A stretch of DNA of 64,000 nt. Source: an uncultured Ruminococcus sp. (GTDB lineage Bacteria; Bacillota; Clostridia; Lachnospirales; Lachnospiraceae). A program made the translations under genes and the position numbers. The stretch is taken from positions 62,001 to 126,000 of the forward strand of contig UQKK01000003.1 of NCBI GenBank assembly GCA_900541505.1, read 5' to 3'. Below the pieces are notes generated by a model. It saw only the letters and a list, made by a program, of their open reading frames with translations. It ran no database searches and was not told the DNA's origin. Each line of letters starts with the position of its first letter. The stretch's first letter is position 1. Below, piece by piece: positions 26,342-34,668 of this stretch.

Positions 26342-26659
26342 ATGAGATTAACCGACTGGATTGAATGGGGGATTATTGCTTTATTTGTGTTAGTTTGTAT
26401 AGGTCTGCTCTTAGGACATGGCAAGTGGTTTATTGCAGGATATAACACAGCGCCGGAAGAGGAAAAAGAAAAATATAATTCAAAAAAATTGTGCAGAACA
26501 GTAGGCGCCGGAATGAGTGTCATAGTTATTTTGGGCATCATTAATATATTGTTTGATAATGTGTTGCCTATGGAGTTTCATTATATAATGGGCGGGATTA
26601 TTTTAGCTGATATTGTGATTATGTTCATTTTGGCAAACACCATTTGCAGAAAAAAGTGA
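26342..26659 (+). CDS. Small DUF3784 membrane protein
   Basis: A 105-residue protein with three hydrophobic segments (about 9-25, 57-72 and 82-100). The motif GKWFIAGYNTAPEEEKEKY followed by KKLCR is the DUF3784 signature. Function unknown. It is AT-rich, and its leader contains a clear copy of the array's recurring block ending in the ribosome binding site GGAGGTG. Confidence 0.8.
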   Translation: MRLTDWIEWGIIALFVLVCIGLLLGHGKWFIAGYNTAPEEEKEKYNSKKLCRTVGAGMSVIVILGIINILFDNVLPMEFHYIMGGIILADIVIMFILANTICRKK

Positions 26660-26709
26660 AAGTGTCGGAAATATTCCTTTGCGGTGATTTTAGGAGAAAC
26701 AGGAGGCTT

Positions 26710-27339
26710 ATGAAAAATATTTTAATACATGGTTTAGGACAAAGCAGCAAGGCGTGGAAGACAGTTAAAAACGAATTAGAAACGAAAGGACTTCCCTCCA
26801 TCGCTCCGGATTTATTTGAACTTATAAAAGGCAGGGAACTAAGCTATACCGCAGTTTATCAGGCATTTAGCAAGTTGTGTGAGTCTTATCAAGACAGTCT
26901 GAATCTTTGCGGCTTGTCTCTTGGCGGACTGTTGGCACTCAATTATGCTATCCAGTATCCGACAAAAGTAAACTCCCTTGTCCTGATTGGAACGCCATAT
27001 CAGGTGCCTAAAAGATTGTTAAAATTTCAAAATTTTGTATTTCATTTAATGCCGCAATCCGTATTTAAAAATATGGGGTGCAGTAAAAAAGACTTTATCC
27101 ATTTGAGTAATTCAATGGTTGATTTGAATTTTATGGAGTCAGCGGCAAAGCTTGACTGCCCTGCTCTTATTCTCTGCGGCGAAAAAGATAAAGCGAATAT
27201 GGAGAGTGCCAAACGCTTTCATGAAGTCATGAATAACTGTAATTTGATTATTGTGGAGGACTCCGGTCACGAAGTAAACAGAGATAATCCATATAAACTG
27301 GTCAGTATTTTACAGAATTTTTGGGCTGAGGTTGATTAA
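26710..27339 (+). CDS. Alpha/beta hydrolase
   Basis: A 209-residue cytoplasmic hydrolase. The oxyanion HGLG motif is near the N-terminus, the nucleophile elbow is GLSLGG (Ser70), the acid lies in CGEKDKAN and the His in DSGHEV. The cap is short. The substrate is unknown: esters or thioesters are typical. AGGAGG lies four bases before the ATG at 26710. Confidence 0.88.
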   Translation: MKNILIHGLGQSSKAWKTVKNELETKGLPSIAPDLFELIKGRELSYTAVYQAFSKLCESYQDSLNLCGLSLGGLLALNYAIQYPTKVNSLVLIGTPYQVPKRLLKFQNFVFHLMPQSVFKNMGCSKKDFIHLSNSMVDLNFMESAAKLDCPALILCGEKDKANMESAKRFHEVMNNCNLIIVEDSGHEVNRDNPYKLVSILQNFWAEVD

Positions 27340-27369
27340 ATCGTAAATCCGAACTTGTGGAGGTACATA

Positions 27370-27705
27370 ATGATGAAAAAGATGATTGCATATTGTGGAC
27401 TTGATTGTGAAAAATGTAACGCATATCTTGCAACAATCAATGACGACCAAGACTTGCGAAAAAAGACTGCGAAACTATGGGCTGAATTAAATAATGCACC
27501 TATTCTTCCAGAGCATATTAACTGCAAAGGCTGTCGTGTTGACGGAATTAAAACTGTATTTTGTGATAGTATCTGTGGTATTCGCCAGTGTGCATTGAAA
27601 AAAGATGTTGCTACTTGTGGCGAATGTTCAGACTTTGAAAGCTGTCCCACTGTTAGGGCAGTCTTAGAGAATAATCCATCTGCTTTGAAAAATTTAAAAG
27701 GATGA
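27370..27705 (+). CDS. DUF3795 cysteine-rich protein, second copy
   Basis: A 111-residue DUF3795 protein beginning MIAYCGLDCEKCNAY, with further pairs CKGC, CDSICGIRQC and CGECSDFESCP; metal binding is likely, role unknown. It differs substantially from the copy at 25.3 kb, so it is not a recent duplicate. TGGAGGT precedes the ATG. Confidence 0.85.
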   Translation: MMKKMIAYCGLDCEKCNAYLATINDDQDLRKKTAKLWAELNNAPILPEHINCKGCRVDGIKTVFCDSICGIRQCALKKDVATCGECSDFESCPTVRAVLENNPSALKNLKG

Positions 27706-27846
27706 ATTTTGTAGAACATTCGTGGGGACAGCTGAAATTTGTTAATGCAGAGAGACAGAGAAGTGCCTGCATGAGGCAAAAGAACCTATATGCCTTAGCA
27801 GAGAGCTGCAAAACGAAATGATACCCCCAATGAAAGGAGATACTTG

Positions 27847-28557
27847 ATGAATAATCAATTTATACGGGGAGTAGAGTTTGACTGGGATAAGATAGCCAAT
27901 GATAGCTACCTGAAGAAAATAAAGGCATTTCAAGGCATTGAAAGACTTGATTTTAATAGTCCGATAACTTTTTTTGTTGGAGAAAATGGCAGTGGAAAAT
28001 CAACGTTATTGGAAGCTATTGCGGTGGCTCATGGATTTAACCCGGAAGGTGGAACAAAGAATTATGCTTTTTCTACGCATGACACACACTCGGAATTATA
28101 CAATGCAATAAGAATTTCAAAAGGATATAGAAAGGAAAAATGGGGATATTTTCTCAGAGCTGAAAGTTTTTATAATGTTGCAACGCAAGAGGAGGCTTAT
28201 GCCGATATAGGACATCCTTCGGCTAAATATCATGAAAAATCACATGGCGAAAGTTTCTTAGAGTTAGCGCAAAATAATCTGCGAACTGATGGTCTGTATC
28301 TTTTTGATGAACCAGAAGCTGCGTTATCGCCCCAAAGACAACTTACACTGTTAATAGAGATATATAAATGTGCAAAAGAAGGCGCTCAATTTTTTATTGT
28401 TACACATTCACCAATATTATTAGGTATCCCAAATGCAGATATTTACAGCTTTGATAACGGTTGTATCCAGTTATGTTCTTATGAAGAAACAGCGAGCTAT
28501 CAAGTTACGGAAATGTTTATAAACAACAGACAACTATTGTTGAATAGACTTTTGTAA
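27847..28557 (+). CDS. Stand-alone AAA-family (SMC/ABC-like) ATPase
   Basis: A 236-residue P-loop ATPase with Walker A GENGSGKST (45-53), a signature-like SHGESFLELA segment, Walker B GLYLFDEPEAAL and the H-loop THSP. It resembles RecF/OLD-type ATPases without coiled coil or TOPRIM domain. Role unknown; there is no dedicated nuclease partner beside it. ATG at 27847 follows AAAGGAG; a TTG three bases earlier is also possible. The 141-base gap before it shows no gene. Confidence 0.88.
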   Translation: MNNQFIRGVEFDWDKIANDSYLKKIKAFQGIERLDFNSPITFFVGENGSGKSTLLEAIAVAHGFNPEGGTKNYAFSTHDTHSELYNAIRISKGYRKEKWGYFLRAESFYNVATQEEAYADIGHPSAKYHEKSHGESFLELAQNNLRTDGLYLFDEPEAALSPQRQLTLLIEIYKCAKEGAQFFIVTHSPILLGIPNADIYSFDNGCIQLCSYEETASYQVTEMFINNRQLLLNRLL

Positions 28558-28607
28558 AAAATATCTTAGGACTCGATAACTTGGAACTTATGAAGGAGTA
28601 AATTAAA

Positions 28608-29207
28608 ATGAAAAAAACAATTTTATTTGTGATTTTACAGCAATATGCGGATTGGGAAGCTGCATATATAACATCTGCAATAACGATGTTAGGACAAGGG
28701 CAATACGATATAAAAACAGTATCATTATCAAAAGATTATGTTCAGTCTATAGGTGGTTTTCGAGTATTACCAGATTATGATATTGAATCTGTTCCAAAAG
28801 ATTATGAAGCAATAGTTTTAATTGGTGGAATGACGTGGCGAACAGAAAATACACGGCAGATAAAAATGCTTGTAGAAGAGTGTTATCAAAAAGGCAGAGT
28901 ATTAGGCGGTATTTGTGACGCTTCTGCTTTTTTAGGTAAAGCAGGTGTTTTGAATGATGTGATGCATACAAGTAATGATATAAATGACTTAAAACAGTGG
29001 GCTGGCTCTTCCTATACAGGGGAAACAAAGTATATTGCGAAACAGGCGGTTAGAGACAGAAATATAATAACCGCGAACGGTATAGCACCTATGGAATTTG
29101 CGAAAGAGATTTTGTTTGCTTTAAATGTAGCAAGTGAAGATAAAATATTAGACTGGTATAATTTCCATAAATTGGGTTTTTATACTGCACCTATGCCTAA
29201 AATGTAA
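28608..29207 (+). CDS. DJ-1/PfpI family protein
   Basis: A 199-residue class I glutamine-amidotransferase-like protein. The nucleophile-elbow cysteine is in GGICDASAF (Cys103) and the partner acid is Glu17 in ADWEAAY. Members include chaperones, deglycases, proteases and isonitrile hydratases; the activity cannot be assigned. Its leader holds a copy of the array's recurring block (GATAACTTGGAACTTATG) and GAAGGAG. Confidence 0.87.
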   Translation: MKKTILFVILQQYADWEAAYITSAITMLGQGQYDIKTVSLSKDYVQSIGGFRVLPDYDIESVPKDYEAIVLIGGMTWRTENTRQIKMLVEECYQKGRVLGGICDASAFLGKAGVLNDVMHTSNDINDLKQWAGSSYTGETKYIAKQAVRDRNIITANGIAPMEFAKEILFALNVASEDKILDWYNFHKLGFYTAPMPKM

Positions 29208-29258
29208 CTCCCCCCTAGTTTATCGGGCTGGTAATTTGGAAGTTGAGGTGGAACAATA

Positions 29259-29639
29259 ATGGACTACAAAATAGATGATAGAGAACTGGATGCGTCTTTG
29301 TTTATTTCTTTTGTTAATCAAATATGGGAAGGTAATTATAGTATAGAACAGACAAAGAGTGCATTATCCAAAACATTAAATATAACAGCCTATGATAATA
29401 AAAAGTTAGTAGGTTGTTTGCGGATTCTTTCTGACGGCTATTATTTTGGAACCATCACAGAATTACTTGTTCTTCCACAGTATCAGAAACAAGGTATTGG
29501 AAGTAAACTTCTTCAACTCGCAAAAGACAATACACCTACCATGTTATATTTTGGCGCACAACCAACAGCAGAGAAGTTTTATGAAAAGAATGGCTGCCAA
29601 AAGAGCTTACAATCCTACATGATAAAAAAGGAAAGGTAA
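29259..29639 (+). CDS. GNAT family N-acetyltransferase
   Basis: A 126-residue GNAT protein. The acetyl-CoA pyrophosphate-binding loop is LPQYQKQGIGSKLLQ, preceded by the LVGCLRILSDG strands and followed by the usual FYEKNGC helix. The acceptor substrate is unknown. It is similar in general type, but not close in sequence, to the acetyltransferase domain at 32.3 kb. A copy of the shared leader block precedes it. Confidence 0.88.
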   Translation: MDYKIDDRELDASLFISFVNQIWEGNYSIEQTKSALSKTLNITAYDNKKLVGCLRILSDGYYFGTITELLVLPQYQKQGIGSKLLQLAKDNTPTMLYFGAQPTAEKFYEKNGCQKSLQSYMIKKER

Positions 29640-29718
29640 GTATTGAGCATCACCTTTAAGAGCGGACAAATGAAGAATTTGTAAGGCAGAAAAATCCATT
29701 TTTTAAAGGAGACTATCC

Positions 29719-30102
29719 ATGAAGATTGAGCATGTTGCAATGTATGTAAATGAATTGGAAGATACAAAAAATTTTTTTGAAAAATATTTTAATGCGAAAT
29801 CCAACAATGGCTACCACAATCCTAATACAGATTTTCGCTCTTACTTTTTAACTTTTGAAGACGGTGCAAGACTTGAAATCATGAAAAAGCCGCAAATGAA
29901 AGATGATGAAAAAGCAATGAACAGAACGGGTTTTATACATATCGCTTTCAGTGTGGGAAGTAAGGAAAAGGTTGATTCATTGACAGATATATTAAAAAAT
30001 GATGGATATAAAGTCATAAGTGGACCAAGGACAACAGGAGATGGATACTATGAAAGTTGTATTGTCGGAATCGAAGGTAATCAAATAGAAATTACAATTT
30101 AA
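29719..30102 (+). CDS. VOC family (glyoxalase-like) protein
   Basis: A 127-residue vicinal-oxygen-chelate protein beginning MKIEHVAMYVNELE and containing TGFIHIAFSVG and the final GNQIEIT strand, so both beta-alpha-beta modules are present. Putative metal ligands are His5, a middle His and the Glu near the end. Substrate unknown; small VOC proteins in gut Firmicutes are often lyases or antibiotic-binding proteins. AAAGGAG precedes the ATG. Confidence 0.87.
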   Translation: MKIEHVAMYVNELEDTKNFFEKYFNAKSNNGYHNPNTDFRSYFLTFEDGARLEIMKKPQMKDDEKAMNRTGFIHIAFSVGSKEKVDSLTDILKNDGYKVISGPRTTGDGYYESCIVGIEGNQIEITI

Positions 30103-30166
30103 TGATATTGAAAGCGGTTCTTTTTGGGATGGATTGAGGTAAATTGGAATTGACCGAGGTGATTCT

Positions 30167-30484
30167 ATGCGTTGGTTTGAATTGTTTTTGTGTATAATAA
30201 TAGGTGGTTTGTTTTTCAATTTAGGCTGGAAGATATGGAAAAAGGAAAAGATTTCGTTAATACATGATTATCACTATAAAAAAGTGAAAGATAACGATAA
30301 AAAAGTATATACAGCGCAGATAGGGAAAGCGCATGTAATCATTGGTATAGGAATTATACTAACAGGTATAATTGATTTTTTCGCAGATACCCTATTCGGT
30401 TGGTGGATTTGTGGAATTACTTTTTGTATAGGGATAGTTACGATAATTTATGCGCAGATAAAATATAATCATGGGGTGTTTTGA
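30167..30484 (+). CDS. Small membrane protein, DUF3784-like
   Basis: A 105-residue protein with an N-terminal segment (5-20), a charged stretch containing LIHDYHYKKVKDNDKK, and two further hydrophobic segments. The pattern is close to DUF3784 proteins, but this assignment is less certain than for the 26.3 kb gene. Function unknown. GAGGT precedes the ATG. Confidence 0.7.
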   Translation: MRWFELFLCIIIGGLFFNLGWKIWKKEKISLIHDYHYKKVKDNDKKVYTAQIGKAHVIIGIGIILTGIIDFFADTLFGWWICGITFCIGIVTIIYAQIKYNHGVF

Positions 30485-30544
30485 TAGGACAAATCCCAGC
30501 TTACCAAGCTGTAAAAATTTGGATTTTGTGAAGGAGGTAAGGGT

Positions 30545-30961
30545 GTGAGAAAATTAGGTTCAGAAGCTGAAAAAATTATGATTGAACGTTTCGGGAAAGA
30601 TACGGTCATTGCATTAGCAACAGCAGAACATGAAGTGCCGTATGTGCGAAAAGTAAATGCTTATTATGAGAATGGTTCGTTTTATATTATTACATATGCT
30701 CTTTCTGACAAAATAAAACAGATAGAAAAGAATCCAAATGTTGCGATAGCAGGCAATTGGTTTACAGCACACGGAAAGGCTAATAATTTAGGCTATTTTG
30801 GAAAAGAAGAAAATCATATCATTGCCGAGAAACTGAAAATTGTTTTTAAAGAATGGATTGACAACGGGCATAATGATTTTGATGATGAAAACACTATAAT
30901 TTTATGCGTGGAATTAACGGACGGATTGTTACTTTCACATGGAACAAGATATGAGTTTTGA
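30545..30961 (+). CDS. Pyridoxamine 5'-phosphate oxidase family protein
   Basis: A 138-residue flavin-reductase-like split-barrel protein that probably binds FMN or F420-like cofactor; the segments VIALATAEHEVPYVRKV, FYIITYALSDK and the C-terminal LSHGTRYEF are typical of the small group found in clostridia. Its reaction is unknown. GTG start directly follows AAGGAGG. The last 23 bases overlap the next gene in another frame. Confidence 0.85.
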   Translation: MRKLGSEAEKIMIERFGKDTVIALATAEHEVPYVRKVNAYYENGSFYIITYALSDKIKQIEKNPNVAIAGNWFTAHGKANNLGYFGKEENHIIAEKLKIVFKEWIDNGHNDFDDENTIILCVELTDGLLLSHGTRYEF

Positions 30962-31376
30962 ACTTCAAATCTCAGAAAATGGATTTTATAAGGATTTTGG
31001 TTATGGATTTTATTGTACTATTTACGAAAAGCAGGCGAAGCGCAGGGCAATGACAAAACGGAAGAATCATATTGTCAATTTATATAAATATACCGAACTT
31101 CCTGATTTGAAAACAAAGGTCTTTGAAAAAATGACAGAAGAATGGCTTCAGTTTGTAGTAGACTGCCGTAGAGGTATCAAACACGAATATGATATTGTAG
31201 AAGGTCCGATGGCGGATGATACGATATGGGATTATGTAGAAGACTATATGGCAGAACGGATATCTAAAGCTGCCTTTTGGGAATTGGTTAAGTTTAAATA
31301 TCCAACTCATCAGATTGTCTTCTGCACACAGAGAGCATTGCGGACAATAAAGTATGAAGGGAGTTATTCATTATGA
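30939..31376 (+). CDS. DUF3990 protein, apparently lacking its N-terminal strand
   Basis: A 145-residue protein whose body fits DUF3990, a group I believe belongs to the ADP-ribosyltransferase-like fold: FYKDFGYGFYCTIYEKQAKR, the YDIVEGPMADDTIWD segment, and the HQIVFCTQRAL end. The usual N-terminal strand with the YHGS-type motif is absent; the frame begins inside the previous gene instead, so it may be 5'-truncated and inactive. It is coupled by ATGA to the next gene, which may be its usual partner. The start could be 30939 or 30951. Confidence 0.65.
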   Translation: MEQDMSFELQISENGFYKDFGYGFYCTIYEKQAKRRAMTKRKNHIVNLYKYTELPDLKTKVFEKMTEEWLQFVVDCRRGIKHEYDIVEGPMADDTIWDYVEDYMAERISKAAFWELVKFKYPTHQIVFCTQRALRTIKYEGSYSL

Positions 31377-31816
31377 CAAATAAGTTTTTTCCGGATGAAC
31401 AAATAACCGAAAATGATTTGTATTTTTTGTGCTTTATGATAGAACGAGTGGCGAGAAAATTGTGTCAGAGAAACAAATATGTTGTGAATCGAATTTCAAA
31501 AGATGAATGGGAACGCCTGATTAGCCTTGCCAACGTATTGCATTGTGAGAATCCGAAAAAGATTGAGGCTGAATGGATTGAAGAGTATAAACTGGAAAGA
31601 GGAAATTTTGATGTCACAGAAGTAGATAGAGAACTGGTAGACGAGATACCTTCTGAGACACAGATGGGAAAAGTATATATGAGATTGATTTTGTCAACGC
31701 TTCAGCCAGGGGAAGATTATGTTGATGGCATGATTCGGGTTTATAACAATGAGATATGCGAAATTATCGACAATTACAACAGCAGTGCATATTATGAACC
31801 ATCATATGTAATTTGA
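31373..31816 (+). CDS. Conserved hypothetical protein paired with DUF3990
   Basis: A 147-residue acidic soluble protein. The N-terminus LYFLCFMIERVARK and the C-terminus IIDNYNSSAYYEPSY look like a conserved clostridial family that accompanies DUF3990 genes, but I cannot name a characterised member. The ATGA overlap with the DUF3990 gene implies translational coupling, an arrangement typical of toxin-antitoxin or effector-regulator pairs. Function unknown. Confidence 0.7.
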   Translation: MTNKFFPDEQITENDLYFLCFMIERVARKLCQRNKYVVNRISKDEWERLISLANVLHCENPKKIEAEWIEEYKLERGNFDVTEVDRELVDEIPSETQMGKVYMRLILSTLQPGEDYVDGMIRVYNNEICEIIDNYNSSAYYEPSYVI

Positions 31817-31840
31817 ATTTATGTGAGAGGTAGAGTATTC

Positions 31841-32173
31841 ATGGCAAAGTTCTTTTTGTTTCTAATGTATATTGTTTTTGCATTTATTTTGGGAGGATTA
31901 TCAGTTGTATTAAAGAAAAAACATACTCCGTTTCCTGATTTCAGAATAGGATACCACAATAAAAAAATAATGAAAAATAAAGAAAACTGGGACTATGCAA
32001 ATAATGTTGCAGGGAATTTATGTGCTTTATTTGCGGTTATCGGTGTTATTGTTTCCGTAATTTTATATCTGTGTAAAACAAATATAAATACAACAATAAT
32101 AATATTCTTTATATATAGCATAACTACAATATTATCCATTTTGGTGTTGCCAGTAAAGTTATCAAAAAAATAA
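31841..32173 (+). CDS. SdpI/YfhL-family membrane protein
   Basis: A 110-residue protein with three hydrophobic segments. The motif FPDFRIGYHNKKIMKNKENW followed by DYANNVAG is the SdpI signature. In Bacillus, SdpI gives immunity to the SdpC toxin and can sequester a repressor; here no SdpC-like gene is visible, so it could be a solitary immunity protein. ATG at 31841 follows GAGGTAGAG. Confidence 0.8.
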   Translation: MAKFFLFLMYIVFAFILGGLSVVLKKKHTPFPDFRIGYHNKKIMKNKENWDYANNVAGNLCALFAVIGVIVSVILYLCKTNINTTIIIFFIYSITTILSILVLPVKLSKK

Positions 32174-32259
32174 TTACCTTTCTCTGCAATAAATTTTAGA
32201 ATAAAATTGACAAATCCCAGTCTGATAAACAGGAAAATGGGAAGTCAGGAGATACATAT

Positions 32260-32970
32260 ATGAGTGTGAGACAGGCTGTTTTATCAGATTTAAACATAAT
32301 CAAACAAATTTCAGAAGTTACTATCGCTGAAATCTATCCGCGCTACTATCCTAAAGGGGCAGTAGATTTTTTCTTAGCACACCATAGCGAAGACAATATT
32401 CTCAGCGATATAAAAGGAAACCGAGTTTTTCTCTGCCTTGATATAAGGGGAAGTGCAGTGGGAACAGTTACGATAAAAGAAAATGAAATATGCCGTCTTT
32501 TTGTCCTTCCATTGTATCAAGGGAAAGGATACGGGACAGAATTGCTTGACTATGCAGAAAAGAAAATTTCATGCGAATATTCAAAAGTGGTATTAGCGGC
32601 TTCATTGCCGGCGAAAAAGATGTATCTCAAACGAGGGTATAAAGATACAGAATTTCATATCATAGTGACGGAGAATACGGATTTTTTATGTTATGATGCT
32701 ATGGAGAAGCAACTGATACTAAATGAGGCAAAATCAGAAAAGTTACTTGACAATATAGATAAAATCCACACTACAGAAATGGGACTCGACAGAATTAGAA
32801 AGAATCTGAAATTAGAGACCTATGATGTAGTAGAATATTGCAAAAATAAAATTTTAGATAAAAATTGTCATATCTACCGCCAGGGAAAGAACTGGTACTG
32901 CGAGGTTGACAATATTAGAATTACAATCAATTCATACAGCTATACAATTATTACGGCTCATATCATATAG
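32260..32970 (+). CDS. GNAT acetyltransferase fused to a DUF3781 domain
   Basis: A 236-residue fusion. Residues 1-150 form a GNAT domain with the acetyl-CoA loop LPLYQGKGYGTELLD and the MYLKRGY helix. Residues about 160-236 match DUF3781: LLDNIDKIHTTEMGLDRIRK, the RQGKNWYCEV strand and the YTIITAH end. DUF3781 normally is a stand-alone protein of about 75 residues, so the fusion is notable. Substrate and purpose unknown. CAGGAG precedes the ATG. Confidence 0.85.
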   Translation: MSVRQAVLSDLNIIKQISEVTIAEIYPRYYPKGAVDFFLAHHSEDNILSDIKGNRVFLCLDIRGSAVGTVTIKENEICRLFVLPLYQGKGYGTELLDYAEKKISCEYSKVVLAASLPAKKMYLKRGYKDTEFHIIVTENTDFLCYDAMEKQLILNEAKSEKLLDNIDKIHTTEMGLDRIRKNLKLETYDVVEYCKNKILDKNCHIYRQGKNWYCEVDNIRITINSYSYTIITAHII

Positions 32971-32981
32971 GAGAGAAAGAC

Positions 32982-33761
32982 ATGGGGACCTTTGAATTTG
33001 ACGGGGATAAATATAAAAAAGCTTCCAGGCATCAGAAAGAATGGGGAAACAGTCTGATTGGTGAGTTGTCCTTAAAAGGAAAAGAAGAAATATTAGATTT
33101 GGGCTGTGGTGATGGCAGCCTGACAGAGTATTTATCACAGTTCGTGCCGGGTGGTAACGTAATGGGGATTGATGCTTCTGAAGGAATGATTTCTACTGCC
33201 GTCAGACGGACAAAACCCAATCTGATATACAAAAAAGAGGATATAAATGACATGGATTATGAAAACAGGTTCGATGTTATTTTTTCAAATGCCGCTCTGC
33301 ACTGGATAAAAGACCATAAGAAACTTCTCAAAAATGCGTTCCGAGCATTGAAGGAAAACGGCGTGCTTCTGTGGGATTTTGCAGGCGATGGGAACTGTTC
33401 TAATTTTTTTGGAGTAGTGCGGGAAAAGATAGAAAGTGAAGAATACAGACAATATTTCCGTGATTTTACCTGGCCTTGGTATATGCCGAAAAGAGCAGAA
33501 TATGAAAAAATTATCGCTGCTGCCGGATTTTCTGCGTACCATATTACAGAAGTGAACCGAGACAGATTTTTTGAAAATGCTGATGAGATGATAAAATGGA
33601 TTGACCAGCCGAGTATTGTGCCTTTTATCAGTGCGCTGCCAAATGGGATGAAAGGGAAATTTCGAGAGGATGTTATCAGGGACATGCTGAAGCGAACACG
33701 TCAGGCGGATGGCACCTGCTTTGAGACATTCCGCCGAATCCATGTGAAGGCGAGAAAATAG
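32982..33761 (+). CDS. Class I SAM-dependent methyltransferase (trans-aconitate methyltransferase-like)
   Basis: A 259-residue enzyme with the SAM-binding ILDLGCGDGSLTEYL motif I, the acidic VMGIDAS motif II and NAALHWI motif IV, as in Tam-type methyltransferases. Substrate unknown. It follows the previous gene by 11 bases with GGAGAG and is the last gene of the accessory array; its base composition is intermediate between the array and the core. Confidence 0.87.
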   Translation: MGTFEFDGDKYKKASRHQKEWGNSLIGELSLKGKEEILDLGCGDGSLTEYLSQFVPGGNVMGIDASEGMISTAVRRTKPNLIYKKEDINDMDYENRFDVIFSNAALHWIKDHKKLLKNAFRALKENGVLLWDFAGDGNCSNFFGVVREKIESEEYRQYFRDFTWPWYMPKRAEYEKIIAAAGFSAYHITEVNRDRFFENADEMIKWIDQPSIVPFISALPNGMKGKFREDVIRDMLKRTRQADGTCFETFRRIHVKARK

Positions 33762-33801
33762 TCAGAGTTATCGGGCAAACAGGGCGTTCTCAATTTCCGG
33801 G

Positions 33802-33830
33802 TTGTGCATGCAAACGACATGCTTTATACT
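33802..33830 (+). promoter_or_regulatory. Promoter of the cmk operon
   Basis: TTGTGC, a 17-base spacer and TATACT lie 81 bases before cmk, just past the right edge of the accessory array. It suggests that cmk now has its own promoter rather than relying on the flavoprotein operon. Confidence 0.65.
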
Positions 33831-33910
33831 AGAACATAGTCAGTTTATTGTGCTAAGCACATTTGAAATTGCTAAAATGAGGTTAAAACAGGACAAGGAG
33901 TGCAGATAAA

Positions 33911-34567
33911 ATGGGATATAATATAGCGATTGACGGACCGGCAGGCGCGGGGAAGAGTACCATTGCCAAGCTGGTGGCAAAGGAAAAAGGATATATTTAT
34001 GTGGATACCGGGGCGATGTACCGCGCGCTGGCAGTGTGCTTCCTGGAAAAAGGAATCGAGCCGGATGATACAGAAAAGGTTATCGAGGCGTGCAGAGGTG
34101 CAGATGTTACCATCGGCTATGAGAATGGAGCGCAGCAGGTCTACTTAAACGGAGAAAATGTGACCGGGAAGCTGAGGCAGGAAGCGGTCGGCAACATGGC
34201 ATCGAAAACTTCTGCCATCCCGGAGGTGCGGGAAAAACTGCTGGCTCTGCAGCGAAATCTGGCAGAAGAAAAGGACGTGGTCATGGACGGTCGGGATATC
34301 GGGACGAATATCCTTCCCCATGCGGATGTAAAAATTTACCTGACAGCCAGCGTGGAGACGAGAGCACAGCGCAGGTTCAAAGAGCTTAAGGAAAAGGGAG
34401 TCTCCTGTGAATTGCAGGAAATACAGAAGGATATCGCAAGCCGGGATGAGCAGGATATGAACCGCAAAATTGCGCCGCTCAAAAAAGCGGAGGACGCGGT
34501 GCTCGTAGACAGTTCAGATATGACCATAGAAGAGGTGGTCAGCGCCATCTTAGACTGCTGCAGATAG
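33911..34567 (+). CDS. cmk: Cytidylate kinase
   Basis: A 218-residue kinase phosphorylating CMP and dCMP with ATP. The P-loop GPAGAGKST and the following DTGAMYRA segment are diagnostic; MDGRDIGTNILPHAD and the REQD-like SRDEQDMNR segment are present. Cytoplasmic, essential nucleotide metabolism. Followed by ispH and an S1-domain gene in the usual clostridial order. ACAAGGAG precedes the ATG. Confidence 0.97.
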   Translation: MGYNIAIDGPAGAGKSTIAKLVAKEKGYIYVDTGAMYRALAVCFLEKGIEPDDTEKVIEACRGADVTIGYENGAQQVYLNGENVTGKLRQEAVGNMASKTSAIPEVREKLLALQRNLAEEKDVVMDGRDIGTNILPHADVKIYLTASVETRAQRRFKELKEKGVSCELQEIQKDIASRDEQDMNRKIAPLKKAEDAVLVDSSDMTIEEVVSAILDCCR

Positions 34568-34668
34568 AAAAGTGAGTACTGCTGTATATAGAGGGGCGTG
34601 CTGCTGCAGTTGGAAATGCAGCGGACAAGTTTTATTATTTGCGCACAAGGGAGGGAGTTGGAAAGGCT

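Noticed and set aside
31823..31840. GTG start for the SdpI-like gene
   Set aside because: ATG 31841 has a better-placed GAGGT and gives the usual short N-terminus before the first membrane helix.
25672..33761. Classical integron with attC sites
   Set aside because: The leader blocks lack the paired RYYYAAC/GTTRRRY core sites, the spacers are too short for attC, and no integrase gene is in the window. Only the weaker cassette-like description is kept.
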